Assembly: GCA_026119855.1 (NCBI GenBank)
Contig: JAOWBW010000282.1
Location: 62,001-126,000, forward strand
Direction: 5' to 3'
Origin: Campanula takesimana
Taxonomy: Eukaryota > Streptophyta > Magnoliopsida > Asterales > Campanulaceae
DNA: 64,000 nucleotides
This document shows positions 40,401 through 54,581 of the stretch, piece after piece (the first letter of the stretch is position 1; each line of letters opens with the position of its first letter). The notes under the pieces were generated by a model. The model was not told where the DNA came from and did no database searches. It saw nothing but the letters and a program-made list of their open reading frames with translations. A program made the translations under genes and the position numbers.

Positions 40401-41491
40401 TATACAAACTTTAAACAACATTTTGTTTTTCAGGTAACTGTGCGGTCGCACACAAGCAGGTCAATTCCTTTGAAAAACCTCAGAAAGATGGGCGGTCGCC
40501 CAAGGGTTTTTGTGCGGTCGCACACAAGCAGGTTTCATTTCTTTCCCGGTTAAGAAATCCCGTCCCAACGTAGGAGTAACTTTTATTAACTTTAATATAC
40601 CCAGGAGTATACAAACATTTTCTTAACACCTATTTTCAAGCTCAATTCATTTCTTTTATCGTCCCATAAATAATAGGATAATTTCCTTTTATTCCAATTT
40701 AATATTTCACCGACCCAAAAGTATAAGTACAATTTTATATTATACTACTATATCCATTTAGGGATACTTCCATTCATTTCCCCGTACCACAAATAATGAT
40801 ACGATTTTTCTAATAATATTTAAATCAAGTTACTATTTTACCGTCTCACGAATATGAGTATAATTTCCCAACAATTTGCAAACCCGTTAGATTTAGGTTC
40901 ATGTCCCCTGTATAGATAGTGTAAAAATACTCCCTTCGTCCCAATTTAACAAGTATCACAAAAATTGCCCAAAACACAATTTTAACAAGAACAAGTAGCG
41001 GGAATAACATATATGCATGTTATTACAAGGAAGGGGAGCTAATAACTTACCTAGTCAAAAATCAAGTTGACCCAAATAAATTTCTGATCGGTCTGAAACG
41101 CTCTATTCAACGCCACGAATATTTATCCGGGACCGAATCACGAACAGAGGGATAATTAAGCTCGAGGAGTCGAGAATAGGAAGAATCCTAACCTTCTTTA
41201 TGAAACAGAGAGAGTACGAGAAAGATGAAGAATGAATTGCCATTCACAGGCAAACAACAAGATATACTTCAACTATCCAAGAATTGCAGCTAGGCCCCTC
41301 AAGTTCTAACTTTGACAAAAAGGCCCCTAAACTTTTAACTTTAACATTTAACCACCTTAATTTTCTAAAGTAATTAAATAATTAACTCAAATAAAATAGC
41401 ATATAATTATGCTAGTCAAGAATTTTACAAGCAAGTCAATAATTTAACAAAATAAGTCAAATATTTAACGAGATTAAGGATGGGCGTTACA
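37476..41491 (-). repeat. Gypsy-2 LTR, copy 3
   Basis: This 4,016-bp LTR is nearly identical to copies 4 and 5. It carries a TATA-like box, three palindrome cores (near 40441-40518) and three 38-bp minisatellite units. Confidence 0.93.
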
Positions 41492-42775
41492 TCCTCCCCA
41501 CCTTAAAAAAATTCGTCCTCGAATTTTTACTAGATTAAGATTATAACATATATAATCAGCGAAGAGAACTCAAGAACATCACGACTATGCACAGATACTC
41601 ACAAATATTCTATGCAATTTAGATGTATCAATTATAACATCAAAACACATAAAGTCAAGCAGACTCGATTAGTCAATCCACTATATTGGTGAAACTTGAC
41701 ATATCCACTAAAATAATAGAACTGGTCAAATCCACAGGAAATCTCAAATACTGAAGTCGTGTTATCCATCGTTTCAATATTCAGAACTGACTTTACGTAT
41801 ATCAATCCATCAAGACAATCCATCAAAAGATGTAGCTCTCGGTGTCAAATGTTAACAATAGAGCTGCCTTCGAAATTCATTCATGAATCTCTAACAAGAC
41901 CACGAAATCTCAAGAACACACGTACCTTGGTTGTTTCCACTTATAGGTCAACACAGATACTCACTTCAGACATCCACTACAAGGTAGATATATCCTATAT
42001 CAAGAATTCTCAAGTTGAATCTTCAACTCGTTTAACTCAATCGAGGTCAAGAACATTAATCCAGATGTCAGCACTGTTTTCGCACTGTCACAACTCAAGA
42101 TAATCCAAGTTTCTCATCAAGAATGGATACATCCATCTGGTTTGGTATAGAAATTCCACTATCAATCACATAGGTTAAATACCCAGTACAATCTCAAGAA
42201 CCCTTTCTAGACTTTCAATGCAGAACATAAAGGTTATGCATAAATCTATCATGCTCACATAAATAGTCAAGCATACTAGCAGAGAATTAATTACCATCTA
42301 TTATGGTAAACAAGATTGGCCTAACACATAGAAAGCCAAGTCATGACACGTAGACAGCCAAGCTATATCACGTATCACATCAATGTCCCATATCGTGACA
42401 CGACCCAGTCAACATAGAACGTATAGGGTGTTATCACCCACACTTCTATCAAGATCTTACTAATAACAATATCAACACGTAGTCTCTTACTAGAGAATAC
42501 ACTTCCACGCAATTCACGAGATAAGGACAGCATGCATATATAACACGAAACAATGTCCACAAGACAAGATAGATACGCCTAAGTCTTTAAAGACTCGCGC
42601 TCTCGATTCTCAAACCATCTAATCCAATTGGATTACACTATCAACACCAGTCCTATGCCTGGTATAACAACAAGTAACAAAGCACTCGGGCGTCGAAAAC
42701 ACACCCAAGACTAACCCAACCTAGACCATAGACCCTATCCAGGCTTAGAGCTAAACCATAGCTCTGATACCACTC
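41492..42775 (-). other. Gypsy-2 internal region 1, non-coding
   Basis: This 1,284-bp stretch runs from the polypurine tract (41492-41504, minus strand) to the primer site (42761-42772, minus strand). The longest open frames (about 114 codons) differ from those in internal region 2 through single-base shifts and resemble no gag or pol, so it is treated as non-coding. Confidence 0.85.
42761..42772 (-). promoter_or_regulatory. Gypsy-2 primer-binding site (internal region 1)
   Basis: Minus strand TGGTATCAGAGC, three bases from the LTR edge and followed by TATGG. Confidence 0.93.
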
Positions 42776-45700
42776 TGACACGCCCCAAGTCCCGGGATTC
42801 CCTAATAGAACCTCGAACCTGGTGCGCGTAATTAACAAGAAACAAGAAACTAACGGGAAACAGGAACAATACCTGTTAAAAACAAAACTGACATGATATA
42901 TATACTCAAGAGTAGGGAGCTAAGATAGCTCACACGAGTTCTAGACCAAGAAAATTAAAACCAAAATGGTTACATACAGCGGAAGACATGCCTAGCAAAT
43001 AAGCTGGCATCAAGAACTATCTAAGGACAACAACTACTACCCCAATACAAGCCCAGAGTTTATTAACTCATACAAGATCGTCCTTACCAAAATTATAAAA
43101 GGACACTAACTTCGAACAAGAATATCCTGCTGAGTAAATTCCCAGCTAAGTCGAGCCTCACTGTGTATTATCCCCTGCTTTCCTGGGGGGGGGGAAACAA
43201 TTAAACAAATAAAGGGTGAGATAAATCTCAGTAAGCTATTAACATGCAATTATATGTCATGTTATCATGCAATACCAGTAGATACTCAACTAAACATATA
43301 TCAAGTATCATCAAGTAACAAGTATAGGAGAGGCTAAGCCAACTCAACAAGTAATCAAGCTCAAGATATGATCAGGTAACAAGTAGTCAAGTAGTGCGAG
43401 AGGCTAGACCAGCTCACAAGATGCACATAGGCCTATCACACATTGTACCTGAATCCTTCCTTATTCCTCCCAAGAATACCATTTGTTGTCGATGCTTTTC
43501 TAGCTGAGGACAACCAAGAACAGGAACAAGAGACTGCTGTGCAGTATATAAGAAGACCTGGTAACCAGTGTCATCCACAAGAACAAGATCCATGAGGTGA
43601 ACAGGACAGGAGTTAGCATTCACTTAGGTCAGGCTTATTGCTCCAACCAAGGAAGCTATGCCCTTACTATGGCCGGTAGTAAGGGGTCAGGCGGAAATAC
43701 ATAGGGACCCGATTGTCACTTAAACCCCAGCTCTCGCGACAAGCGTGAACCTATATATTTTCGAACAAGCAAGGAGAACCAGCTGGACTCACACAAGAAT
43801 GTACAAGTAGATATTTACTTGAACTACGAGAACAGAACTCAGTCCCTTATTAGTGGACTATTCTTTATGCACCATGTAATCATGTATCATGTGCTCACGA
43901 GAATATGCACCATATAATTATGTATCATGTGCTCACGATATTATGCACCATGTAATCATGTATCATGTGCTCACGAGAATACAAGTACACGTACTCAATT
44001 ATTGCGAATACCAATCAAGTTCAACTATGGCACGTAAGTGTCCATGTAACACGATCAATCCAAGTTAGGGTCTATTAATAACAGACCTCAATCACGTAGT
44101 AGGGTATATCACTTTGTCACATGCCAAGTTTGCACGTACGTATTCATATCACGTTTAACACATTAAAGTGTCTATCACGATACCCTTACTACCAAGTAGA
44201 GCCCAATACCTTAGACTCTAAACACGTAGTAGAATAGGTCACATCATACCTAATCACGGTCATATCTCACGTATATGTATCGTTAGTAATCGAATACATT
44301 TTCTAACACATATTGTGTTATGTAGTTATTCTTATTACTTAAATCGTAGTATTCACGATTATATGAATTATCTTCATATTATACTAGTCCCTATTTTCTT
44401 TAGGAACCCATTTCAAGACAAGATATCTTCTTTATATTTTATATACTTCATTGAGTATATACACGATTAAAAACTAAATCATTTACACTTAGTGCTTATT
44501 TATAGCACTTCCAATATACACGTATCAAGTTCAAGTATGTAATAGAGTTATCATTCTCTATCTAGTTCCATAACCCAATTCTTTGGTTATTCATGTCATG
44601 TACCAATCAATCAAGAAGCCACATTCTATCAAGTAAATATATGCAAGATTTGCATATACACATCAAGAATCTTTCAAGTTTATTACCATACTCATGTAAT
44701 GGTTTCAAGACATTCAAGACTTTCAAGACAATCAAGACAGTCAAGACTTTTACAAGATTTTATCATCTTGTATCCAAGTTCTCAATCCATTTTCTTGGAT
44801 GGTTAAACATGTACAAGAGTTAATTAACTTATACTTAAGTTATCAATCCAACTCTTTGGTTATTTAAGACAAGTACAAAATTTACTCATCTTATATTCAC
44901 GTTTTAATTAAGAAGATGAGCTATACATCTCCCAATCAAGTTCACGATCCTATTCCTAGGATATTCAAGTTCAAGGCATAGCTTTAATGCCCTTAAGTTG
45001 TACAATCTTAGATTCAAGACACGTAGAAGAGTCCTTACTCTTACACTCAAGTTCAAGTTCAGAAGATGAATTATACATCTTACTCGTACAAGTTTTCAAA
45101 TCCTTTTCTTAGGACATTCAAGCTCAAGACATTAGTTGGTGCCCCTAAGGTACACAAACATTAACTTCAAGACACATAAAAGAGTTACTACTCTTATATC
45201 GAAGTTATCATTTAATTATGATTCAAGTCCACATTTCATTTGTTCACAAAGGGACTATTTTCAGTACTAGAGTGTTCTACAACACTTATCTAGGCCATCT
45301 AGGGTAGTACCCTAAACCTAGACCAAGAATACTTCGAGTTCAAATTAAGTAAATGAGCTAGACAACTCATACTTACGAGTTCTTAATCCCCTACATAGGA
45401 TATTCAATCTCAAGTCATTGTTTTAATGCCCCTAAGGTGCACAATCATTGGCTTCACGACAAGTATAACACATAAGTGCTTGTTCATAGCACTTTCAAGA
45501 CATATAAAAGAGTTGTTACTCTTATACTTAAGTTCTCATTTGAGTTCTATAAGTGTCCATGTACAAGACTAAGTTCTCATTTTAATTCAATGAGTATACA
45601 CGTTTAAAACCAAGTTCTGATGCCCCTAAGGTGTCACAACACTTGCTAGGACATCTTATACTAAGGTTATATACCTTAACTAGAGTTACTTCTAACTTAT

Positions 45701-46803
45701 ACAAACTTTAAACAACATTTTGTTTTTCAGGTAACTGTGCGGTCGCACACAAGCAGGTCAATTCCTTTGAAAAACCTTTCAGAAAGATGGGCGGTCGCCC
45801 AAGGGTTTTTGTGCGGTCGCACAAAGTACCAAATGCGAAATTTTCATTTCTTTCCCCGGTTAAGAAATCTCCGTCCCAAACGTAGGAGTAACTTTCTATT
45901 AACATTTTAATATACCCAGGAGTATACAAACATTTTCTTAACACCTATTTTCAAGCTCAATTCATTTCTTTTATCGTCCCATAAATAATAGGATAATTTC
46001 CTTTTATTCCAATTTAATATTTCACCGACCCAAAAGTATAAGTACAATTTTATATTATACTACTATATCCATTTAGGGATACTTCCATTCATTTCCCCGT
46101 ACCACAAATAATGATACAATTTTTCTAATAATATTTAAATCAAGTTACTATTTTACCGTCTCACGAATATGAGTATAATTTAACAATTTGCAAACCCGTT
46201 AGATTTAGGTTCATGTCCCCTGTATAGATAGTGTAAAAATACTCCCTTCGTCCCAATTTAACAAGTATCACAAAAATTGCCCAAAACACAATTTAACAAG
46301 AACAAGTAGCGGGAATAACATATATGCATGTTATTACAAGGAAGGGGAGCTAATAACTTACCTAGTCAAAAATCAAGTTGACCCAAATAAATTTCTGATC
46401 GGTCTGAAACGCTCTATTCAACGCCACGAATATTTATCCGGGACCGGAATCACGAACAGAGGGATAATTAAGCTCGAGGAGTCGAGAATAGGAAGAATCC
46501 TAAACCTTCTTTATGAAACAGAGAGAGTACGAGAAAGATGAAGAATGAATTGCCATTCACAGGCAAACAACAAGATATACTTCAACTATCCAAGAATTGC
46601 AGCTAGGCCCCTCAAGTTCTAACTTTGACAAAAAGGCCCCTAAACTTTTAACTTTAACATTTAACCACCTTAATTTTCTAAAGTAATTAAATAATTAACT
46701 CAAATAAAATAGCATATAATTATGCTAGTCAAGAATTTTACAAGCAAGTCAATAATTTAACAAATAAGTCAAATATTTAACGAGATTAAGGATGGGCGTT
46801 ACA
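42776..46803 (-). repeat. Gypsy-2 LTR, copy 4
   Basis: 4,028 bp; the middle LTR of the array, shared by both internal regions. Palindrome cores start at 45739, 45791 and 45813 (spacing 52 and 22). Confidence 0.93.
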
Positions 46804-48094
46804 TCCTCCCCACCTTAAAGAAAATTCGTCCTCGAATTTTTACTAGATTAAGATTATAACATATATAATCAGCGAAGAGAACTCAAGAACATCACGACTA
46901 TGCACAGATACTCACAAATATTCTATGCAATTTAGATGTATCAATTATAACATCAAAACACATAAAGTCAAGCAGACTCGATTAGTCAATCCACTATATT
47001 GGTGAAACTTGACATATCCACTAAAATAATAGAACTGGTCAAATCCACTAGGAAATCTCAAATACTGAAGTCGTGGTTATCCATCGTTTCAATATTCAGA
47101 ACTGACTTTACGTATATCAATCCATCAAGACAATCCATCAAAAGATGTAGCTCTCGGTGTCAAATGGTTAACAATAGAGCTGCCTTCGAAATTCATTCAT
47201 GAATCTCTAACAAGACCACGAAATCTCAAGAACACACGTACCTTGGTTGTTTCCACTTATAGGTCAACACAGATACTCACTTCAGACATCCACTACAAGG
47301 TAGATATATCCTATATCAAGAAATTCTCAAGTTGAATCTTCAACTCGTTTAACTCAATCGAGGTCAAGAACATTAATCCAGATGTCAGCACTGTATTCGC
47401 ACTGTCACAACTCAAGATAATCCAAGTTTCTCATCAAGAATGGATACATCCATCTGGTTTGGTATAGAAATTCCACTATCAATCACATAGGTTAAATACC
47501 CAGTACAATCTCAAGAACCCTTTCTAGACTTTCAATGCAGAACATAAAGGTTATGCATAAATCTATCATGCTCACATAAATAGTCAAGCATACTAGCAGA
47601 GAATTAATTACCATCTATTATGGTAAACAAGATTGGCCTAACACATAGAAAGCCAAGTCATGACACGTAGACAGCCAAGCTATATCACGTATCACATCAA
47701 TGTCCCATATCGGTGACACGACCCAGTCAACATAGAACGTATAGGGTGTTATCACCCACACTTCTATCAAGATCTTACTAATAACAATATCAACACGTAG
47801 TCTCTTACTAGAGAATACACTTCCACGCAATTCACGAGATAAGGACAAGCATGCATATATAACACGAAACAATGTCCACAAGACAAGATAGATACGCCTA
47901 AGTCTTTAAAGACTCGCGCTCTCGATTCTCAAACCATCTAATCCAATTGGATTAACACTATCAACACCAGTCCTATGCCTGGTATAACAACAAGTAACAA
48001 AGCACTCGGCGTCGAAAACACACCCAAGACTAACCCAACCTAGACCATAGACCCTATCCAGGCTTAGAGCTAAACCATAGCTCTGATACCACTC
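46804..48094 (-). other. Gypsy-2 internal region 2, non-coding
   Basis: This 1,291-bp region is almost identical to internal region 1 apart from a handful of single-base insertions or deletions. The polypurine tract is at its left edge and the primer site at 48080-48091. No coding domain is recognised. Confidence 0.85.
48080..48091 (-). promoter_or_regulatory. Gypsy-2 primer-binding site (internal region 2)
   Basis: Minus strand TGGTATCAGAGC next to the edge of LTR copy 5, in the same arrangement as at 42761. Confidence 0.93.
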
Positions 48095-51000
48095 TGACAC
48101 GCCCAAGTCCCGGGATTCCCTAATAGAACCTCGAACCTGGTGCGCGTAATTAACAAGAAACAAGAAACTAACGGGAAACAGGAACAATACCTGTTAAAAA
48201 CAAAACTGACATGATATATATACTCAAGAGTAGGGAGCTAAGATAGCTCACACGAGTTCTAGACCAAGAAAATTAAAACCAAAATGGTTACATACAGCGG
48301 AAGACATGCCTAGCAAATAAGCTGGCATCAAGAACTATCTAAGGACAACAACTACTACCCCAATACAAGCCCAGAGTTTATTAACTCATACAAGATCGTC
48401 CTTACCAAAATTATAAAAGGACACTAACTTCGAACAAGAATATCCTGCTGAGTAAATTCCCAGCTAAGTCGAGCCTCACTGTGTATTATCCCCTGCTTTC
48501 CTGGGGGGGGGGAAACAATTAAACAAATAAAGGGTGAGATAAATCTCAGTAAGCTATTAACATGCAATTATATGTCATGTTATCATGCAATACCAGTAGA
48601 TACTCAACTAAACATATATCAAGTATCATCAAGTAACAAGTATAGGAGAGGCTAAGCCAACTCAACAAGTAATCAAGCTCAAGATATGATCAGGTAACAA
48701 GTAGTCAAGTAGTGCGAGAGGCTAGACCAGCTCACAAGATGCACATAGGCCTATCACACATTGTACCTGAATCCTTCCTTATTCCTCCCAAGAATACCAT
48801 TTGTTGTCGATGCTTTTCTAGCTGAGGACAACCAAGAACAGGAACAAGAGACTGCTGTGCAGTATATAAGAAGACCTGGTAACCAGTGTCATCCACAAGA
48901 ATAAGATCCATGAGGTGAACAGGACAGGAGTTAGCATTCACTTAGGTCAGGCTTATTGCTCCAACCAAGGAAGCTATGCCCTTACTATGGCCGGTAGTAA
49001 GGGGTCAGGCGGAAATACATAGGGACCCGATTGTCACTTAAACCCCAGCTCTCGCGACAAGCGTGAACCTATATATTTTCGAACAAGCAAGGAGAACCAG
49101 CTGGACTCACACAAGAATGTACAAGTAGATATTTACTTGAACTACGAGAACAGAACTCAGTCCCTTATTAGTGGACTATTCTTTATGCACCATGTAATCA
49201 TGTATCATGTGCTCACGAGAATATGCACCATATAATTATGTATCATGTGCTCACGATATTATGCACCATGTAATCATGTATCATGTGCTCACGAGAATAC
49301 AAGTACACGTACTCAATTATTGCGAATACCAATCAAGTTCAACTATGGCACGTAAGTGTCCATGTAACACGATCAATCCAAGTTAGGGTCTATTAATAAC
49401 AGACCTCAATCACGTAGTAGGGTATATCACTTTGTCACATGCCAAGTTTGCACGTACGTATTCATATCACGTTTAACACATTAAAGTGTCTATCACGATA
49501 CCCTTACTACCAAGTAGAGCCCAATACCTTAGACTCTAAACACGTAGTAGAATAGGTCACATCATACCTAATCACGGTCATATCTCACGTATATGTATCG
49601 TTAGTAATCGAATACATTTTCTAACACATATTGTGTTATGTAGTTATTCTTATTACTTAAATCGTAGTATTCACGATTATATGAATTATCTTCATATTAT
49701 ACTAGTCCCTATTTTCTTTAGGAACCCATTTCAAGACAAGATATCTTCTTTATATTTTATATACTTCATTGAGTATATACACGATTAAAAACTAAATCAT
49801 TTACACTTTAGTGCTTATTTATAGCACTTCCAATATACACGTATCAAGTTCAAGTATGTAATAGAGTTAATCATTCTCTATCTAGTTCCATAACCCAATT
49901 CTTTGGTTATTCATGTCATGTACCAATCAATCAAGAAGCCACATTCTATCAAGTAAATATATGCAAGATTTGCATATACACATCAAGAATCTTTCAAGTT
50001 TATTACCATACTCATGTAATGGTTTCAAGACATTCAAGACTTTCAAGACAATCAAGACAGTCAAGACTTTTACAAGATTTTATCATCTTGTATCCAAGTT
50101 CTCAATCCATTTTCTTGGATGGTTAAACATGTACAAGAGTTAATTAACTTATACTTAAGTTATCAATCCAACTCTTTGGTTATTTAAGACAAGTACAAAA
50201 TTTACTCATCTTATATTCACGTTTTAATTAAGAAGATGAGCTATACATCTCCCAATCAAGTTCACGATCCTATTCCTAGGGTATTCAAGTTCAAGGCATA
50301 GCTTTAATGCCCTTAAGTTGTACAATCTTTAGATTCAAGACACGTAGAAGAGTCCTTACTCTTACACTCAAGTTCAAGTTCAGAAGATGAATTATACATC
50401 TTACTCGTACAAGTTTTCAAATCCTTTTCTTAGGACATTCAAGCTCAAGACATTAGTTGGTGCCCCTAAGGTACACAAACATTAACTTCAAGACACATAA
50501 AAGAGTTACTACTCTTATATCGAAGTTATCATTTAATTATGATTCAAGTCCACATTTCATTTGTTCACAAAAGGACTATTTTCAGTACTAGAGTGTTCTA
50601 CAACACTTATCTAGGCCATCTAGGGTAGTACCCTAAACCTAGACCAAGAATACTTCGAGTTCAAATTAAGTAAATGAGCTAGACAACTCATACTTACGAG
50701 TTCTTAATCCCCTACATAGGATATTCAATCTCAAGTCATTGTTTTAATGCCCCTAAGGTGCACAATCATTGGCTTCACGACAAGTATAACACATAAGTGC
50801 TTGTTCATAGCACTTTCAAGACATATAAAAGAGTTGTTACTCTTATACTTAAGTTCTCATTTGAGTTCTATAAGTGTCCATGTACAAGACTAAGTTCTCA
50901 TTTTAATTCAATGAGTATACACGTTTAAAACCAAGTTCTGATGCCCCTAAGGTGTCACAACACTTGCTAGGACATCTTATACTAAGGTTATATACCTTAA

Positions 51001-52126
51001 CTAGAGTTACTTCTAACTTATACAAACTTTAAACAACATTTTGTTTTTCAGGTAACTGTGCGGTCGCACACAAGCAGGTCAATTCCTTTGAAAAACCTTT
51101 CAGAAAGATGGGCGGTCGCCCAAGGGTTTTTGTGCGGTCGCACAAAGTACCAAAATGCGAAATTTTCATTTCTTTCCCCTGTTAAGAAATCTCCGTCCCA
51201 AACGTAGGAGTAACTTTCTATTAACATTTTAATATACCCAGGAGTATACAAACATTTTCTTAACACCTATTTTCAAGCTCAATTCATTTCTTTTATCGTC
51301 CCATAAATAATAGGACAATTTCCTTTTATTCCAATTTAATATTTCACCGACCCAAAAGTATAAGTACAATTTTATATTATACTACTATATCCATTTAGGG
51401 ATACTTCCATTCATTTCCCCGTACCACAAATAATGATACAATTTTTCTAATAATATTTAAATCAAGTTACTATTTTACCGTCTCACGAATATGAGTATAA
51501 TTTAACAATTTGCAAACCCATTAGATTTAGGTTCATGTCCCCTGTATAGATAGTGTAAAAATACTCCATTCGTCCCAATTTAACAAGTATCACAAAAATT
51601 GCCCAAAACACAATTTTAACAAGAACAAGTAGCGGGAATAACATATATGCATGTTATTACAAGGAAGGGGAGCTAATAACTTACCTAGTCAAAAATCAAG
51701 TTGACCCAAATAAATTTCTGATCGGTCTGAAACGCTCTATTCAACGCCACGAATATTTATCCGGGACCGGAATCACGAACAGAGGGATAATTAAGCTCGA
51801 GGAGTCGAGAATAGGAAGAATCCTAAACCTTCTTTATGAAACAGAGAGAGTACGAGAAAGATGAAGAATGAATTGCCATTCACAGGCAAACAACAAGATA
51901 TACTTCAACTATCCAAGAATTGCAGCTAGGCCCCTCAAGTTCTAACTTTGACAAAAAGGCCCCTAAACTTTTAACTTTAACATTTAACCACCTTAATTTT
52001 CTAAAGTAATTAAATAATTAACTCAAATAAAATAGCATATAATTATGCTAGTCAAGAATTTTACAAGCAAGTCAATAATTTAACAAATAAGTCAAATATT
52101 TAACGAGATTAAGGATGGGCGTTACA
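48095..52126 (-). repeat. Gypsy-2 LTR, copy 5
   Basis: 4,032 bp; the 5' LTR in element orientation. It ends GGGCGTTACA followed by the array's TTATC duplication. Three palindrome cores start near 51060, 51112 and 51134. Confidence 0.93.
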
Positions 52127-52154
52127 TTATCCTAAAATTCGGGACGAATTTTTT

Positions 52155-52168
52155 TAAGGGGGAGTGAT
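52155..52168 (+). promoter_or_regulatory. Gypsy-1 polypurine tract
   Basis: TTAAGGGGGAGTGAT follows the conserved 'ATTCGGGACGAA' context and directly precedes the LTR start TGTAACAACC at 52169. Confidence 0.88.
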
Positions 52169-54576
52169 TGTAACAACCCCAAAACCCGTCCCTATTTATT
52201 TTATATTTTTGGGAATTTTAATTTGAACTTATGTGTGCATTTTATGTGTTAGAAAATATTTTTATGACTTGCATATATTATTTGAGAAAACACCAACATT
52301 TTTCAAAATATAAGTTTTAAAAGATGATAAAGTCACGGATACTCTACCCCAAAAGGTTATACATTTATGTAATGTAACCTTGACAAAACAAAACCCAACT
52401 CTTACCACTTTCAACGTCCTCCCGTGCCAAAGTGTCCTATCCCCTGGACTTGCTTTTATCTAAAACAGTAAACAAATAAGGGGTGAGAATGAATCTCAGT
52501 AAGCTACTAAAATGCAACTACGTTACATGCTGATATGATAATCATAAAAAACAATATCAACAAATAATCATATAGCATATAGCACATAACATGAGAGGCT
52601 CCCTATCGCCAACCGTCCCATATCGGTTGGAAATAACGACCAACTCATCATACAACACATAGTGTAGGAGTAAACACTCCTACGAGAATACCAAGCCAAG
52701 GTTTACAGAAGTAACATAATCATCTGAGAATACCATCTGAGAAAACCAGTTGAGAAAACCATCTGAGCAGCATAAATAGCTAAAGCCGGGATTCCGAAAA
52801 CCAAACTATAACCAATAGAACCAAAGTAACAACGGGGCAGCATCAATAGCTGAAGCAGGTTCCAGAACCATATAACACAACAACAACAATAGCGGGTGAA
52901 AATGACACAAAGTCATACCCCTAAATGCTCACGCAAGGGAGCGAGTTCATCCCATCCAAGGCCAATCTGTACTGAGGATAAAGGTACCAGTGGACAACCT
53001 TATAGTGAACTTGGCTTGTGTGCCACTATAATTCTCCCACTGCCCGACTCAAGGTACCAATGGAAAACCTTATAGGGAACTTAACTTGTACCCCTATAAT
53101 TTTTCCACTGTCCGACTCAACAACACAAGACCAGCTGGACTTTACACGAAAGCACAGTATTAAATACTTGCTAAACAACAACAACTAGGGCAATGATTCT
53201 AAAATAAGGAACCAAGCCAAACACTTCAAAAGATGCAAACACGTTATTCATAAAAGAGTTCACAACATTGACACTAGGTCACAACACAATCCTTTATTAA
53301 TGACATTAAGTCACCTCACAAGCTTGCACCCATTCACAATTAATTCAAAACACATCAAAAAGATGTTCCATAATACCCATTTAATACTTAGTTAAATTCC
53401 ACATCCCAATTCATTTGTTCACAAAGGAACTATTAACAAACACTAGAGTGTTCCACGGTGCCCAACTAAGTCAACTAGAATAGTACTACGGAACCTAGAC
53501 CGAGACTACACCTTGATCTTAAACCTCAACAAAAAGACAACCATTTTGATCTGGAACCATGCGGTCAATAGAACCATTTCATAGTACTCGAAAAGAGCTT
53601 TCCAACGATAGTTTACACGTCCAAAACGAAGTCCGGATGACGAAGTTATGGCCAAAACCAAAATAAATTATACTCCCTTCGTTTCACCGTTCCACCAGTA
53701 TAAGTATAATTTTTCTAATATACTAATATACCCACTTTGGGATACTTTCATTCATTTCCCCATCCCACGAATAATAGTATAATTTTTATAATATACTTAT
53801 TTAACATTTAACTCAAGTTAATATTTTACCGTCCCACGAGTAGGAGTATACTTTCAAACACTTATACTACATTCTTAGGTATATAAACATACTCCATATA
53901 CATACTTGCATACAAACCAAGTCACTTACCCAGTATAATTATACTCCCTTTGTCCCAAATAAACAAGTATAACAAATAAATCCATTTCACAATAATTTCA
54001 CCACATATCACACATATAGCAAATATATGACCATTTTACTATTTAAGGGGAATTAGTAACTTACCTGTTTCCCGGAAAAAGTATCGCATAAATAATATTT
54101 GATCGGGTAGAAATGACCTACTCAACGCCCTGATCATTTTTATATAATTAGTTTATAAAACGGATAAGTAATTAAAAAGATAAAATTAAAATAGGATGAA
54201 ACTTACCTTGAATGTTCATGAACCAGAGGGAGTAATTTTAGTGTGTGTGTGTAGTGACTACGCAGTGAAGGAAAGAAAATGAAGATAAGTATGCATTACT
54301 TATATATATATCTATAGTAACCTATTAAGGTCCTTCTACTTTCATTTCTAACAACTAAACCCCCAAGCTTTAAAGTTACACTTTGGACCCTAAAGTTTCA
54401 ACTAACTCATTTATTCCTTTTAACAAAATTTCTACTAACACTTTAACTACCACATATGCTCAAATAATATATGCAAGCCATAAAAATATTTTCTAACACA
54501 TAAAATGCACACATAAGTTCAAATTAAAATTCCCAAAAATATAAAATAAATAGGGACGGGTTTTGGGGTTGTTACA
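52169..54576. repeat. Gypsy-1 3' LTR, mostly inverted
   Basis: The first 118 bp match the start of the 5' LTR in forward orientation. From about 52287 to 54576 the sequence is the reverse complement of the 5' LTR from near 30110 back to its first base. Both ends of this copy are therefore the LTR's 5' terminus. About 200 bp of the LTR's 3' end are missing. The TTTGT duplication sits directly after the inverted end. Confidence 0.9.
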
Positions 54577-54581
54577 TTTGT

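Larger units (their letters stand above)
37476..52126 (-). mobile_element. Gypsy-2 tandem array: LTR-internal-LTR-internal-LTR
   Basis: The array is 14,651 bp between exact TTATC duplications (37471-37475, 52127-52131). Three 4.0-kb LTRs alternate with two 1.29-kb internal regions. Minus orientation is shown by TGGTATCAGAGC primer sites read on the minus strand next to LTRs 4 and 5, and by a polypurine tract AAGGTGGGGAGGA beside LTRs 3 and 4. The '.TTCGAGGACGAA..' context of the tract is typical of Tekay-type chromoviruses. The internal regions have no gag or pol, so this is a non-autonomous derivative (LARD type). Confidence 0.93.
27822..54576 (+). mobile_element. Gypsy-1, Ty3/gypsy element hosting two Gypsy-2 insertions
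   Basis: Outer boundaries are TGTAACAACC at 27822 and GGTTGTTACA at 54576, with exact TTTGT duplications at 27817-27821 and 54577-54581. In order: 5' LTR, Met-tRNA primer site, gag remnant, Gypsy-2 solo LTR, gag/protease remnant, decayed pol, Gypsy-2 array, polypurine tract, rearranged 3' LTR. Its own sequence totals only about 8 kb, with roughly 3.2 kb of internal domain, so pol has large deletions as well as many stops. Confidence 0.9.
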